Source: Paracoccus gahaiensis (lineage in GTDB: Bacteria > Pseudomonadota > Alphaproteobacteria > Rhodobacterales > Rhodobacteraceae). From it: a DNA stretch of 64,000 nt. The notes below the pieces were generated by a model. It searched no databases. It was not told the DNA's origin and worked only from the letters and a program-made list of their open reading frames with translations. The translations under genes were made by a program, and so were the position numbers. Of the stretch, positions 1-8,802 are shown piece by piece. Position 1 is the first letter of the stretch, and each line of letters begins with the position of its first letter. The DNA is taken from contig NZ_SUNI01000016.1 of NCBI RefSeq assembly GCF_005048225.1, forward strand, positions 47,774-111,773. Direction: 5' to 3'.

Positions 1-48
1 GAGCTATTGCGCATGCCCATCCCCGCGCCGAAGGTTCCGCGCGACTGA
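1..48 (+). CDS. C-terminal end of an upstream gene (partial)
   Basis: Fifteen in-frame codons ending in TGA, whose last base is shared with the A of the truA start codon (TGATG). The residues (ending PAPKVPRD) are too few to identify the protein. Methionyl-tRNA formyltransferase is a frequent upstream neighbour of truA in related bacteria, but nothing visible here proves that. The stop/start overlap suggests translational coupling with truA. Confidence 0.45.
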   Translation, partial: ELLRMPIPAPKVPRD

Positions 49-854
49 TGCCGCGCTTTGCCCTGCAGGTCGAATATGACGGCGCCCCCTTCGCCGGGTG
101 GCAGGCGCAGGCCGACCAGCCCTCGGTGCAGGGCGCGCTGGAGGCGGCGCTGGCGCGGCTGGACCCGAACTTTGCCGGGCGCCGCATCGCCGCCGCCGGG
201 CGCACCGATGCGGGCGTGCATGCGACGGGACAGGTGGCCCATGCCGATCTGGACCGGGACTGGGATCCGTTCCGCCTGTCCGAGGCGCTGAACTGGCACC
301 TGAAGCCCGCCCCCGTGGCGATCCTGCAGGCGGCGCGGGTGGACGATGACTTTCACGCCCGGTTTTCGGCGCAGGAGCGGCGCTATCTGTTCCGGCTGGT
401 GGCGCGGCGGGCGCCGGTGACGCATCTGAAGGGCCGGGTCTGGCAGGTGCTGAACCCGCTGGACGTGGACGCGATGCGCGCGGGCGCGGCGCATCTGATC
501 GGGCGGCACGATTTCACCACCTTCCGGTCCTCGCTGTGCCAAGCGGCGAGCCCGGTCAAGTCGCTGGACGAGATCCGGATCGAGACGGCCGAGGTCCCGC
601 AGGGGGTGGAATACCGCTTCTCGCTGCGGGCGCGGTCCTTCCTGCACAATCAGGTGCGCTCGATCGTGGGCACATTGGAGCGGGTGGGCGCGGGGTCATG
701 GCCGCCCGCGCGGGTGGCCGAGGCCTTGGCGGCGCGCGACCGCGCGGCCTGCGGTCCGGTCTGCCCGCCGCAGGGGCTGTACCTGACCGGGGTGGGTTAC
801 CCGCGCGATCCGTTCGACTTGCGGGCGCGCGGCGAGGGGCCGACGGGCAGATAG
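48..854 (+). CDS. truA: tRNA pseudouridine(38-40) synthase TruA
   Basis: TruA converts U38, U39 and U40 of tRNA anticodon stems to pseudouridine in the cytoplasm. The 268-residue protein has the family length. The catalytic motif GRTDAGVHA lies at about residues 51-59, with the nucleophile Asp54. A C-terminal segment with [13 protein letters not shown] is typical of TruA. The ATG overlaps the stop of the upstream frame, which fixes the start and suggests an operon. Its last 58 bases overlap the end of the convergent sugar transferase gene on the other strand, an unusually long convergent overlap. Confidence 0.96.
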   Translation: MPRFALQVEYDGAPFAGWQAQADQPSVQGALEAALARLDPNFAGRRIAAAGRTDAGVHATGQVAHADLDRDWDPFRLSEALNWHLKPAPVAILQAARVDDDFHARFSAQERRYLFRLVARRAPVTHLKGRVWQVLNPLDVDAMRAGAAHLIGRHDFTTFRSSLCQAASPVKSLDEIRIETAEVPQGVEYRFSLRARSFLHNQVRSIVGTLERVGAGSWPPARVAEALAARDRAACGPVCPPQGLYLTGVGYPRDPFDLRARGEGPTGR

Positions 855-1609
855 GTCTGCGCGCCCCGGCGGCGGCGCGGGCGTTCGTCCTTGCGCGAGA
901 TCACGATCTTGAGCGTGCTCCACAGGATCCACAGGTCCAGCCGCATGCTGCGATGGCGCTGATAGATCAGGTCGATCTTGAGCTTGGCGGGCAGGCAGCG
1001 GCGGTAATAGGCGGCCTCGGTCGCGGCGGCGGACTTGCAGCGCGCCAGGATCCGGTCCTCGTGGCGGTGATAGATCAGCGTGGCGAGGCCGGTGACGCCG
1101 GGGCGCGAATGCAGCACCTGCGCATAGACGGCGGGGAAACGCTCGACATATTCGCGCAGCGGCGGGCGGGGGCCGACAAAGCTCATGTCGCCGAAGAGGA
1201 TGTTGAACAACTGCGGCAGCTCGTCGATGCGCGAGCGGCGCAGGAAGCGGCCCATCGGCGTGATACGCCAGTGCTTGTGCGCGCCGGTGGCGCCGAAATC
1301 GTCCTCCTCGCACAGCATGGTGCGGAACTTCCACTGGGTGAAGGGCTGGTTCGGCGCGCGCATCCGGTGGGCGGCATAGAGGATCGGGCGGCCCTGCAGG
1401 ATCAGCAGCAGCCCCGCCACGCTCAGCATCACCAGCGACAGGGGCATCAGCAGCAGCAGCGCGAGGGCGATGTCGAAAGCGCGCTTGGAGCGGGGCATCG
1501 GATTGATGCCGGGCGCCTTCGCCTCGCCGATGAACCACGCCATCTTGGGTGAGGTCAGCGCCCGCAGCTGCGTCGCGTCCGTATTGTCCCAATCATGGTG
1601 GATCGTCAC
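797..1609 (-). CDS. Sugar transferase (exopolysaccharide priming/undecaprenyl-phosphate type)
   Basis: A PF02397-type bacterial sugar transferase, expected to move a sugar phosphate onto undecaprenyl phosphate to start surface polysaccharide synthesis. Visible marks are one long hydrophobic segment soon after [11 protein letters not shown], the WKFRTM motif, and the family signature [20 protein letters not shown]. The frame is open further upstream (to 1777), but those extra residues look non-coding. I prefer the GTG at 1609 (MTIHHDWDN...), with an ATG at 1543 as the alternative. It stands alone, with no other polysaccharide genes in the window. The C-terminal tail is Arg-rich and its last codons overlap truA, so the true end of conserved sequence may be earlier. 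Confidence 0.85.
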   Translation of the reverse strand: MTIHHDWDNTDATQLRALTSPKMAWFIGEAKAPGINPMPRSKRAFDIALALLLLMPLSLVMLSVAGLLLILQGRPILYAAHRMRAPNQPFTQWKFRTMLCEEDDFGATGAHKHWRITPMGRFLRRSRIDELPQLFNILFGDMSFVGPRPPLREYVERFPAVYAQVLHSRPGVTGLATLIYHRHEDRILARCKSAAATEAAYYRRCLPAKLKIDLIYQRHRSMRLDLWILWSTLKIVISRKDERPRRRRGAQTYLPVGPSPRARKSNGSRG

Positions 1610-1776
1610 GACTTCTGCCCGCCTTGCTGCTTGGAGTGGCCCTTGGGGCCTTCCCGGCGCTAGCACAGCTTGGCTGGATTGGAAACCGCCCCGGCGGAAA
1701 GGCGCGCACTCCCTTGCGCGGGCATGGCACATCGGCCACTGTCCCAAGGTACAGACAAGGGACGGCGCCGAGAGCA

Positions 1777-2232
1777 ATGCGGAAATTTCTGGTCCTTCTG
1801 GACGACAGCCGGGAATGCCTGAACGCGATGCGCTTCGCCGCGATGCGGGCAGCGAAATCCGAGGGCGCGGTGGTGATCCTGTCGGTCATCCCGACCGAGG
1901 AGATCCAGCATGGCTTCGGTGTGGCCGACGTGATGCGGGCCGAGGCGCGCGAGCGGATCGAGGCGCATTTCGAGGTCTTCGCCAAGTGGATGCGCTCGCG
2001 CCCCAAGATCGAGCCCGAGCTGATCATCCGCGAGGGAGACACCGCCGAGGCGCTGCTGGCGCAGATCACCGAGGATGGCGAGATCGGCGTCGTGGTGCTG
2101 GGGCTGTCTGCCGATAAAAGCAGCACCAATCCGGTGCTGACCCGGCTGATGCGCGATCCCGCAAGCCTGCCCTGCGCGATCACCCTGGTCCCGGGCGACC
2201 TGTCCAAGGACCGGCTGGAAGCGATCACCTGA
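1777..2232 (+). CDS. Universal stress protein (UspA family)
   Basis: A 151-residue single-domain Usp protein. It opens with MRKFLVLLDDS, the beta-strand and nucleotide-binding Asp of the fold, and has a conserved-looking core VVVLGLSADKSSTNP near residues 108-122 in the place of the family's G-(2x)-G-(9x)-G(S/T) ATP loop. That loop is not canonical, so ATP binding is uncertain. The frame extends upstream, but ATG 1777 is chosen because homology-like sequence begins exactly there. It lies 63 bases before the Nfu gene. Its role (stress-linked regulator or chaperone) is inferred from the family only. Confidence 0.85.
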   Translation: MRKFLVLLDDSRECLNAMRFAAMRAAKSEGAVVILSVIPTEEIQHGFGVADVMRAEARERIEAHFEVFAKWMRSRPKIEPELIIREGDTAEALLAQITEDGEIGVVVLGLSADKSSTNPVLTRLMRDPASLPCAITLVPGDLSKDRLEAIT

Positions 2233-2295
2233 GGGGCGGCGCGGCTTGACCCGAGGGCCCCCGATGGCCATATCAGGGATCAAAGGAGCGCCCCC

Positions 2296-2859
2296 ATGTT
2301 CATCCAGACCGAGACGACGCCGAACCCCGCGACCCTGAAATTCCTGCCCGGTGAATCGGTGCTGGGCAGCGGCACCGCCGATTTCCCCTCGCCCGACACC
2401 GGAGCCTCCTCGCCCCTGGCGCGGCGGATCTTCGCCGTCGAGGGCGTGACCGGGGTGTTCCTGGGCCGCGACTTCGTGACCGTGACCAAGGCGGACGGCG
2501 CGGCCTGGGATCATCTGAAGCCCTCGGTCCTGGGCGCGATCATGGAGCATTTCCAGTCGGGCGCCCCCGCCATCGAGGGCGCGGCCCCCGAAAGCGCCGG
2601 GCACGCCTCGCATGAGGCCGGACCCGATGCCGAGATCGTTGTGCAGATCAAGGAATTGCTGGACACCCGCGTGCGGCCCGCCGTGGCGCAGGATGGCGGC
2701 GACATCACCTTCCACGGCTTCGACCGGGGCATCGTCTATCTGCACATGCAGGGCGCCTGTGCGGGCTGCCCCTCCTCGACCCTGACGCTGAAGATGGGGA
2801 TCGAGAACCTCTTGCGCCATTACATCCCCGAGGTGGTCGAGGTCCGGCCCGTTGCCTGA
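2296..2859 (+). CDS. NifU-family Fe-S scaffold/carrier protein (Nfu type)
   Basis: A 187-residue protein with the two-domain Nfu layout. The N-terminal Nfu_N domain begins FIQTETTPNPATLKFLPG. The C-terminal NifU-like domain carries CAGC (Cys155 and Cys158), which binds a transferable 4Fe-4S cluster between two subunits. The family matures Fe-S enzymes in the cytoplasm. A purine-rich stretch (AAAGGAGCG) just ahead of ATG 2296 supports the start. Its last 8 bases overlap the start of tsaB, so the two are probably co-translated. The linker between domains (about residues 88-112) is Ala/Gly/Pro-rich. Confidence 0.93.
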   Translation: MFIQTETTPNPATLKFLPGESVLGSGTADFPSPDTGASSPLARRIFAVEGVTGVFLGRDFVTVTKADGAAWDHLKPSVLGAIMEHFQSGAPAIEGAAPESAGHASHEAGPDAEIVVQIKELLDTRVRPAVAQDGGDITFHGFDRGIVYLHMQGACAGCPSSTLTLKMGIENLLRHYIPEVVEVRPVA

Positions 2860-3454
2860 CCGGATCGTTCTGGGCTTTGACACATCGGCCGCGCATTGCG
2901 CGGCCGCTTTGCTGCGGGGCGACGTGCTGATCGCCACCCGCCACGAGGACATGGCCAAGGGGCAGGCCGAACGGCTGATGCCGCTCATGGAGGAGATGCT
3001 GGCCGGTGCGGGTCTGGGCTGGCGCGATCTGGACGCGATCGGGGTCGGCACCGGGCCGGGCAATTTCACCGGCATCCGGATCGGCGTCGCGGCGGCCCGC
3101 GGGCTGGCGCTGGCGCTGCGCATCCCGTCCATCGGGGTGGGCGCCCCCGAGGCGCTGGCCTGGGGTCTGGCGCGGCCCTGCCGGGTGGTGATCCCCGGTC
3201 GGGGCGGCGAGGTGATCTGGCAGGATTTCACCGGCCCGCAGGAGGGCGAGGCGGAGGGCCGGCCGCAGCAGGCTGCGACCGGCGCGCTGCCGCCCGGCCC
3301 CGCGCCGGCGGAGCCGGTGGTGGGCATCGCCGAGGGCGTGGCGCGCCTGGCGGCCCTGCGCTGCGACCGGCCGCAGCCGCGCCCCGCGCCTCGCTATCTG
3401 CGCCCGGCGGACGCAGCCCCCGCCCGCGAGGCGCCTCCGGTCATCCTGCCGTGA
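2852..3454 (+). CDS. tsaB: tRNA threonylcarbamoyladenosine biosynthesis protein TsaB
   Basis: TsaB is the non-catalytic ASKHA-fold partner of TsaD in making t6A37 on ANN-decoding tRNAs. The 200-residue protein starts with the phosphate-loop strand LGFDTSAAHCAAAL and carries the signature GTGPGNFTGIRIG at residues 66-78. It is a little shorter than the E. coli protein, the loss being at the C-terminal end. It overlaps the Nfu gene upstream by 8 bases. The following rimI-like gene starts on or just after its stop codon, giving the common tsaB-rimI pairing. Confidence 0.94.
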   Translation: MPDRIVLGFDTSAAHCAAALLRGDVLIATRHEDMAKGQAERLMPLMEEMLAGAGLGWRDLDAIGVGTGPGNFTGIRIGVAAARGLALALRIPSIGVGAPEALAWGLARPCRVVIPGRGGEVIWQDFTGPQEGEAEGRPQQAATGALPPGPAPAEPVVGIAEGVARLAALRCDRPQPRPAPRYLRPADAAPAREAPPVILP

Positions 3455-3957
3455 GGCCGCCCGACATGCGCCCGGACACGGACGGGCAAGACCTTCCGCC
3501 AGCGGCGCCGACCTCTCAGGCCCCCCTCGGCCCTGACCCCTCTGCGCAGGCGCTGGCCCTGCTGCATGCGCGCTGCTTCACGCGGCCCCGGCCCTGGTCG
3601 GCGGCGGAGTTCGACAGCCTCATCGCCCTGCCCGGCTGCTTCCTGCTGACACTGCCCCAGGGCTTCCTGCTAGGCCGCACCGTCGCGGACGAGGCGGAAC
3701 TGCTGACGCTTGCGGTCGCGCCCGAGGCTCGGCGCGCGGGGCTGGGGCGGCGGCTGATTGCCTCGTTCGCAGGCAGGGCGCGGCAGATGGGGGCAGCGAC
3801 GGCCTTTCTGGAGGTGGCGGCGGACAATCCGGCGGCCCGGGGCCTCTATGCGGGCACGGGCTGGGTGGAAGCCGGCACGCGGAGGCGATATTACGGCCCT
3901 GCGACGGATGCGATCGTGATGCGCCTGACGCTGCGTGCCACCCAAGAAGGCGGTTGA
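3451..3957 (+). CDS. rimI: RimI-like ribosomal-protein-alanine N-acetyltransferase (GNAT)
   Basis: A GNAT acetyltransferase placed directly after tsaB, the usual position of rimI, whose product acetylates the N-terminus of ribosomal protein S18. The acetyl-CoA site is visible as VAPEARRAGLGRRL, followed by FLEVAADNPAARGLYAGTGW, the conserved NxxAxxLYxxxGF block. The start is either GTG 3451, overlapping the tsaB stop (GTGA), or ATG 3466, five codons later. The first 35 or so residues are Pro-rich and not conserved-looking. RimI is inferred from context; another GNAT substrate is possible. Confidence 0.85.
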   Translation: MRPPDMRPDTDGQDLPPAAPTSQAPLGPDPSAQALALLHARCFTRPRPWSAAEFDSLIALPGCFLLTLPQGFLLGRTVADEAELLTLAVAPEARRAGLGRRLIASFAGRARQMGAATAFLEVAADNPAARGLYAGTGWVEAGTRRRYYGPATDAIVMRLTLRATQEGG

Positions 3958-4038
3958 CCGACCCCGACCGATGCGCCCTAATCGGGCCATCGGCGGGCCC
4001 GTTGAATCGCCCGTGAAAAAACAGGATGAGGTTCCTTG

Positions 4039-5028
4039 ATGTCCCTGATGAAATCGCTTCTGGCGGGTGCGGCCCTGACCGGTCTGACGGCGGGCGCGGC
4101 CCTGGCCGACCCGGCCCTGATCTATGATCTGGGCGGCAAGTTCGACAAGTCCTTCAACGAGGCGGCCTATACCGGCGCCGCCCGGTGGGTCGAGGAAACC
4201 GGCGGCACCTATCGCGAGCTGGAGATGCAGTCCGAGGCGCAGCGCGAGCAGGCCCTGCGCCGTCTGGCGGAATCGGGATCGAACCCGATCGTCATGACCG
4301 GCTTTGCCTTCGGCGACGTGCTGACCCAGGTGGCGGGCGATTACCCGGATACGAAATTCGCGATCATCGACATGGTGGTCGAGGCGCCGAACGTGCAGTC
4401 GGTCGTCTTCACCGAGGAACAGGGCAGCTATCTGGCGGGCATCATGGCCGGCATGGCCTCGGACAGCGGCACCGTGGGCTTCATCGGCGGCATGGACATC
4501 CCGCTGATCCACAAGTTCGAATGCGGCTTTGCCCAAGGCTTCAAGTCGGTCCAGCCCGAGGGCAGCGTGCTGATCAACTATACCGGCACGACGCCCGCCG
4601 CCTGGAACGACCCGGTGCGGGGCGGAGAGCTGACCCGCGCCCAGATCTCGCAGGGCGCGGACGTCATCTATGCGGCGGCCGGCGGCACCGGCATCGGCAT
4701 CCTGCAGACCGCCGCCGACGAGGGCATCCTGTCCATCGGCGTGGACAGCAACCAGAACGCGCTGCATCCGGGGCAGGTGCTGACCTCGATGGTCAAGCGC
4801 GTGGACAATGCCGTCTACGAGGCCTTCGTGGCGGGCGCCGATCTGGAGCCGGGCATCCGGGTCATGGATCTGGCCGCCGAAGGCGTGGATGTGGCGGTGG
4901 ACGAGTCCAATGCCGATCTGGTGACGGCCGAGATGCAGGCCGCCGTGGACGAGGCCAAGGCGGGCATCGCCTCGGGCGAGGTCGCGGTCCATGACTACAT
5001 GACCGACAACACCTGCCCGGCGTCCTGA
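4039..5028 (+). CDS. BMP-family (Med/PnrA-like) nucleoside-binding periplasmic protein
   Basis: The substrate-binding protein of an ABC importer. A signal peptide is visible at residues 1-24 (Lys, hydrophobic core, then AALA before DPALIYD). The mature part has family blocks such as GGKFDKSFNEAAY, FIGGMDIPLIHKFECGF and SIGVDSNQNALHPG. Basic membrane proteins of this kind bind purine or other nucleosides. ATG 4039 is chosen because AGGATGAGG lies 9-17 bases upstream. It heads a tight operon with an ATPase, two permeases and a nucleoside phosphorylase, each overlapping the next. The purine ligand is inferred from that last gene. Confidence 0.92.
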   Translation: MSLMKSLLAGAALTGLTAGAALADPALIYDLGGKFDKSFNEAAYTGAARWVEETGGTYRELEMQSEAQREQALRRLAESGSNPIVMTGFAFGDVLTQVAGDYPDTKFAIIDMVVEAPNVQSVVFTEEQGSYLAGIMAGMASDSGTVGFIGGMDIPLIHKFECGFAQGFKSVQPEGSVLINYTGTTPAAWNDPVRGGELTRAQISQGADVIYAAAGGTGIGILQTAADEGILSIGVDSNQNALHPGQVLTSMVKRVDNAVYEAFVAGADLEPGIRVMDLAAEGVDVAVDESNADLVTAEMQAAVDEAKAGIASGEVAVHDYMTDNTCPAS

Positions 5029-6671
5029 TGACCACAGCAGGCGATGCGATGGGGGGGCGGCCCGCTGCGGCCGCCCCCGCTGCCATCGAGCTGCGCGGCA
5101 TCTCGAAGGCATTCGGTGCGGTTCAGGCGAACCGCGACATCAATCTGACCGTGCCCAAGGGCACCATCCACGGCATCATCGGCGAGAACGGCGCGGGCAA
5201 GTCGACGCTGATGTCGATCCTCTACGGCTTCTACAAGCCCGATGCGGGCGAGATCCTGGTGGGCGGTCGGGCGATCACCATCGCCGACAGCCAGACCGCG
5301 ATCCGCGCGGGCATCGGCATGGTTTTCCAGCATTTCAAGCTGGTGCAGAACTTCACCGTGCTAGAAAACGTCATTCTGGGGGTCGAGGACGGCGCCCTGC
5401 TGCGCCCGTCTTTGTCCAAGGCGCGCGGCGTGCTGAAGCAGCTGGCCGCCGACTATCAGCTGAGCGTGGACCCCGACGAGACGGTCGAGAACCTCTCCGT
5501 GGGTCACCAGCAGCGGGTCGAGATCCTCAAGGCGCTGTACCGGCAGGCCGACATCCTGATCCTGGACGAGCCCACGGGCGTGCTGACGCCGGCCGAGGCC
5601 GATCACCTGTTCCGCATCCTGGAAGGGCTGAAGGCCGAGGGCAAGACGATCATCCTGATCACCCACAAGCTGCGCGAGATCATGGAGATCACCGACAACG
5701 TCTCGGTCATGCGGCGGGGCGAGATGGTGGCCTCGGTCAAGACGTCCGAGACCAGCCCCGAGCAGCTGGCCGAGCTGATGGTGGGCCGCAAGGTCCTGCT
5801 GAACGTGGACAAGACCCCGGCGCGGCCCCAGGCCCCGGTGCTCGAGGTCCGCGACCTGACAATGCGCGATGCCGAGGGCGTCGAGCGCCTGCGCGGCATC
5901 AGCCTGGACATCCGCGCCGGAGAGATCCTGGGCATCGCGGGGGTCAGCGGCAACGGCCAGACGCAGCTGCTGGAGATCCTGGGCGGGTATCCCGAAAAGG
6001 GCGCCAAGGTCGGGGGCGATGTGCGCATGAACGGCGCCCCCCTGCCCCTGTCGGGATCGGGCTGCGACGCGGGCCAGCGGCGCCGCGACGGCGTGGGCCA
6101 TATCCCCGAGGACCGTCAGGTCGAGGGGCTGATCATGGATTTCACCGCATGGGAGAACGTGGCCTTCGGCTGGCATGACGCGCCCGAGTTCAACAAGGGC
6201 TGGCTGATGGACAATGACGCCATCCGCCGCGACGCGCAGGCCAAGATGGAGCGCTTCGACGTGCGACCCCGCGACTGCCATCTGGCGGCGCGCAACTTCT
6301 CGGGCGGGAACCAGCAGAAGATCGTCGTGGCGCGCGAGATCGAGCGCAATCCCGACCTGCTGCTGATCGGCCAGCCCACGCGCGGCGTCGATATCGGCGC
6401 GATCGAGTTCATCCACAAGCAGATCGTGGCGCTGCGCGATGCGGGCAAGGCGATCCTTCTGGTCTCGGTCGAGCTGGACGAGATTTTGGCGCTGTCCGAC
6501 CGCGTGGCGGTGATGTTCGACGGCCGCATCATGGGCGAGCGCCTGCCCGGCCAGACCACCACGGGCGAGTTGGGCCTGCTGATGGCGGGCATCACCGACA
6601 CCGACCACACCCCTGCCGAGGCCGGCATTCCGCCCGAGGTCGCCCATGACCTGCCACAAGGACGCGCCTGA
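5028..6671 (+). CDS. ABC importer ATPase, two nucleotide-binding domains (nucleoside type)
   Basis: A 547-residue duplicated ATPase of the sugar/nucleoside importer class. The first domain has an intact Walker A (GENGAGKST, residues 52-60), a signature LSVGHQQ (156-162) and Walker B LILDEP (177-182). The second has a loosened Walker A (GVSGNGQTQ), the signature FSGGNQQ, and IGQPTRG at the Walker B end. That last motif lacks the catalytic Glu, as is normal for the second domain of this family. It powers the permeases encoded next. The ATG overlaps the preceding stop (TGATG). Confidence 0.93.
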   Translation: MTTAGDAMGGRPAAAAPAAIELRGISKAFGAVQANRDINLTVPKGTIHGIIGENGAGKSTLMSILYGFYKPDAGEILVGGRAITIADSQTAIRAGIGMVFQHFKLVQNFTVLENVILGVEDGALLRPSLSKARGVLKQLAADYQLSVDPDETVENLSVGHQQRVEILKALYRQADILILDEPTGVLTPAEADHLFRILEGLKAEGKTIILITHKLREIMEITDNVSVMRRGEMVASVKTSETSPEQLAELMVGRKVLLNVDKTPARPQAPVLEVRDLTMRDAEGVERLRGISLDIRAGEILGIAGVSGNGQTQLLEILGGYPEKGAKVGGDVRMNGAPLPLSGSGCDAGQRRRDGVGHIPEDRQVEGLIMDFTAWENVAFGWHDAPEFNKGWLMDNDAIRRDAQAKMERFDVRPRDCHLAARNFSGGNQQKIVVAREIERNPDLLLIGQPTRGVDIGAIEFIHKQIVALRDAGKAILLVSVELDEILALSDRVAVMFDGRIMGERLPGQTTTGELGLLMAGITDTDHTPAEAGIPPEVAHDLPQGRA

Positions 6672-7777
6672 TGGACAAGATGCCGAAATGGGCCGACGTG
6701 ATCCTGACGCCGCTGATCTCTTTGATCCTGGCCATGGGGATCTCGGCGCTGGTGATCCTGGCCATCGGGGAAAGCCCCTGGATGGCGCTGACCACGATGG
6801 TCGAGGGCGCCTTGGGCTCCAGCTATGGCTGGGGATTCACGCTCTATTACGCGACGAACTTTGTCTTCACCGGGCTGGCCGTGATGGTCGCCTATCACGC
6901 CAGTCTCTTCAATATCGGCGGCGAGGGTCAGGCGGCGATGGGGGGCCTGGGCGTCGCGCTGGTGCTTTTGTACCTGCCGCTGCCGCATTGGGCGATCGCC
7001 CTGCCGGTGGCGATGGTGGGGGCTGCGGCCTTCGGCGCGGCCTGGGCCTTCCTGCCCGCCTTCCTGCAGGCCAAGCGCGGCAGCCATATCGTGATCACGA
7101 CGATCATGTTCAACTTCATCGCCGCCGCCCTGCTGAACTATGTGCTGGTCAACCAGCTGCGCCCGGTGGGCAGCATGGACCCGGCCTCGGCCCGCTTTCC
7201 CGAGGCGACCAACCTGCCCGCCCTGACCGACATCGCCGCCGCGATGGGGTTTGACTGGGGCCGCAATTCGCCCGTCAACGTGACCTTCCTGGTGGCGCTG
7301 GCGGCCTGCTTCCTGATCTGGGTGCTGATCTGGCGCACGCGGCTTGGCTATCAGATCCGCGCCTTCGGGCGGTCCGAGCCGGGCGCCGTCTATGCCGGCA
7401 TCAACCCGGTCACCATCACCGTCATCGCCATGCTGATCTCGGGCGGGCTGGCGGGCATGATGGCCATCAACAACGTCATGGGCGAGGCGGAACGTCTGGT
7501 CCTGAACGCGGTCGAGGGCGCGGGCTTCATCGGCATCGCGGTGGCCCTGATGGGCCGCAACCACCCGCTTGGCATCCTGCTAGCGGCGCTCTTGTTCGGG
7601 TTCCTCTATCAGGGCGGCGGAGAGCTGGCCCTGTGGACCTCGATCCCGCGCGAGCTGATCATCGTCATCCAGGCGCTGGTGATCCTCTTCACCGGAGCCT
7701 TGGACAACATGGTGCGGATGCCGCTGGAGCGGCTGTTCCTGACCATGCGCCGCACCAGCCGGGGGGCGGTGAAATGA
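6671..7777 (+). CDS. ABC importer inner-membrane permease 1 (nucleoside type)
   Basis: A 368-residue polytopic membrane protein with roughly nine or ten hydrophobic segments. It belongs to the BPD_transp_2/YufP-like permease family that pairs with BMP-type binding proteins. Typical blocks are NIGGEGQAAMGG near residue 80 and the cytoplasmic coupling region GAGFIGIAVALMGRNHPLGIL near 280. The start overlaps the ATPase stop by one base, and the end overlaps the start of permease 2 (ATGA). It should form a heterodimeric channel with that second permease. Confidence 0.92.
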   Translation: MDKMPKWADVILTPLISLILAMGISALVILAIGESPWMALTTMVEGALGSSYGWGFTLYYATNFVFTGLAVMVAYHASLFNIGGEGQAAMGGLGVALVLLYLPLPHWAIALPVAMVGAAAFGAAWAFLPAFLQAKRGSHIVITTIMFNFIAAALLNYVLVNQLRPVGSMDPASARFPEATNLPALTDIAAAMGFDWGRNSPVNVTFLVALAACFLIWVLIWRTRLGYQIRAFGRSEPGAVYAGINPVTITVIAMLISGGLAGMMAINNVMGEAERLVLNAVEGAGFIGIAVALMGRNHPLGILLAALLFGFLYQGGGELALWTSIPRELIIVIQALVILFTGALDNMVRMPLERLFLTMRRTSRGAVK

Positions 7778-8802
7778 ACATCCGCGAATCGCTGATCGCG
7801 ATCCTGGTGCTGGGGATCTGCGTTTTCTGGGCACTGGCCGATGGCGCCGCCGCCCAGCAGGGCATCGGCAGCGCGCTGCGCCTGATGACGCCGCTGCTGC
7901 TGGCCTGCCTGGCGGGGCTCTATTCGGAACGCGCGGGCGTCTTCGACATCGGGCTGGAGGGCAAGATGCTGATGGCGGCCTTCACCGCCGCCTCGGTCGC
8001 CTACATCACCGGCAGCGCTTGGCTGGGGCTGGCGGCGGGCATCGGCGGGTCGCTGGCCCTGTCGCTGATCCACGGGCTGGCCTCGATCACCTTCATGGGC
8101 AACCAGCTGATCTCGGGCGTGGCGATCAACTTCCTGGCCTCGGGGCTGACGGTGCTGATCGGGCAGAACGCCTTCGGCCTCGGCGGCCGCACGCCCGCCC
8201 TGACCGGCGACGGCCGGTTTGGCCCGATCACCCTGCCCGGGGCCGAGGCCGTGGCGGACGTGCCGCTGCTGGGACCGATCTATTCGGGCCTGATCTCGGG
8301 CCAGACGATCCTGGTCTATGTGGCCTTCGCGATGGTGCCGATCACCTGGTGGGTGCTCTACCGCACGCGCTTCGGGCTGCGGCTGCGGGCGGTGGGTGAA
8401 AACCCGGCCTCGGTCGACACGGCGGGCATCTCGGTCACGCGGCTGCGCTACACGGCGGTGGCCATCGCGGGCATCCTCTGCGGCATCGCGGGCGCCTATC
8501 TGGCCACCGGCCTCTCGGCGGGCTTCGTCAAGGAGATGACGGCAGGCCGCGGCTTCATCGCGCTGGCCGCGCTGATCTTCGCCAAGTGGCGGCCTTGGCA
8601 GGCGCTCTTCGCGACCTTCCTCTTCGGCCTTCTCGAGGCGATCGCCAACCTCTATCCCAACCTCGATCTGGGGATCGTGGTGGTGCCGTCGATGTTCATG
8701 AACGCGCTGCCCTATATCCTGACGGTGATCATCCTCGCGGGTTTCGTGGGCCGCGCCATCCCCCCCCGCGCCGGAGGAGAGCCCTATGTCAAGGAGCGCT
8801 GA
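7774..8802 (+). CDS. ABC importer inner-membrane permease 2 (nucleoside type)
   Basis: A 342-residue polytopic permease, sister to the gene before it, with YSERAGVFDIGLEGKMLM near the N-terminus and GRGFIALAALIFAKWRPW as the likely coupling helix. ATG 7774 overlaps the previous stop by four bases, which decides the start. Its end overlaps the phosphorylase gene by 17 bases, so transport and nucleoside cleavage are made together. Confidence 0.92.
   Translation: MNIRESLIAILVLGICVFWALADGAAAQQGIGSALRLMTPLLLACLAGLYSERAGVFDIGLEGKMLMAAFTAASVAYITGSAWLGLAAGIGGSLALSLIHGLASITFMGNQLISGVAINFLASGLTVLIGQNAFGLGGRTPALTGDGRFGPITLPGAEAVADVPLLGPIYSGLISGQTILVYVAFAMVPITWWVLYRTRFGLRLRAVGENPASVDTAGISVTRLRYTAVAIAGILCGIAGAYLATGLSAGFVKEMTAGRGFIALAALIFAKWRPWQALFATFLFGLLEAIANLYPNLDLGIVVVPSMFMNALPYILTVIILAGFVGRAIPPRAGGEPYVKER

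Noticed and set aside
1660..3327. A 555-codon minus-strand frame
   Set aside because: It is antisense to the universal stress, Nfu and TsaB genes and shows no protein-like features.
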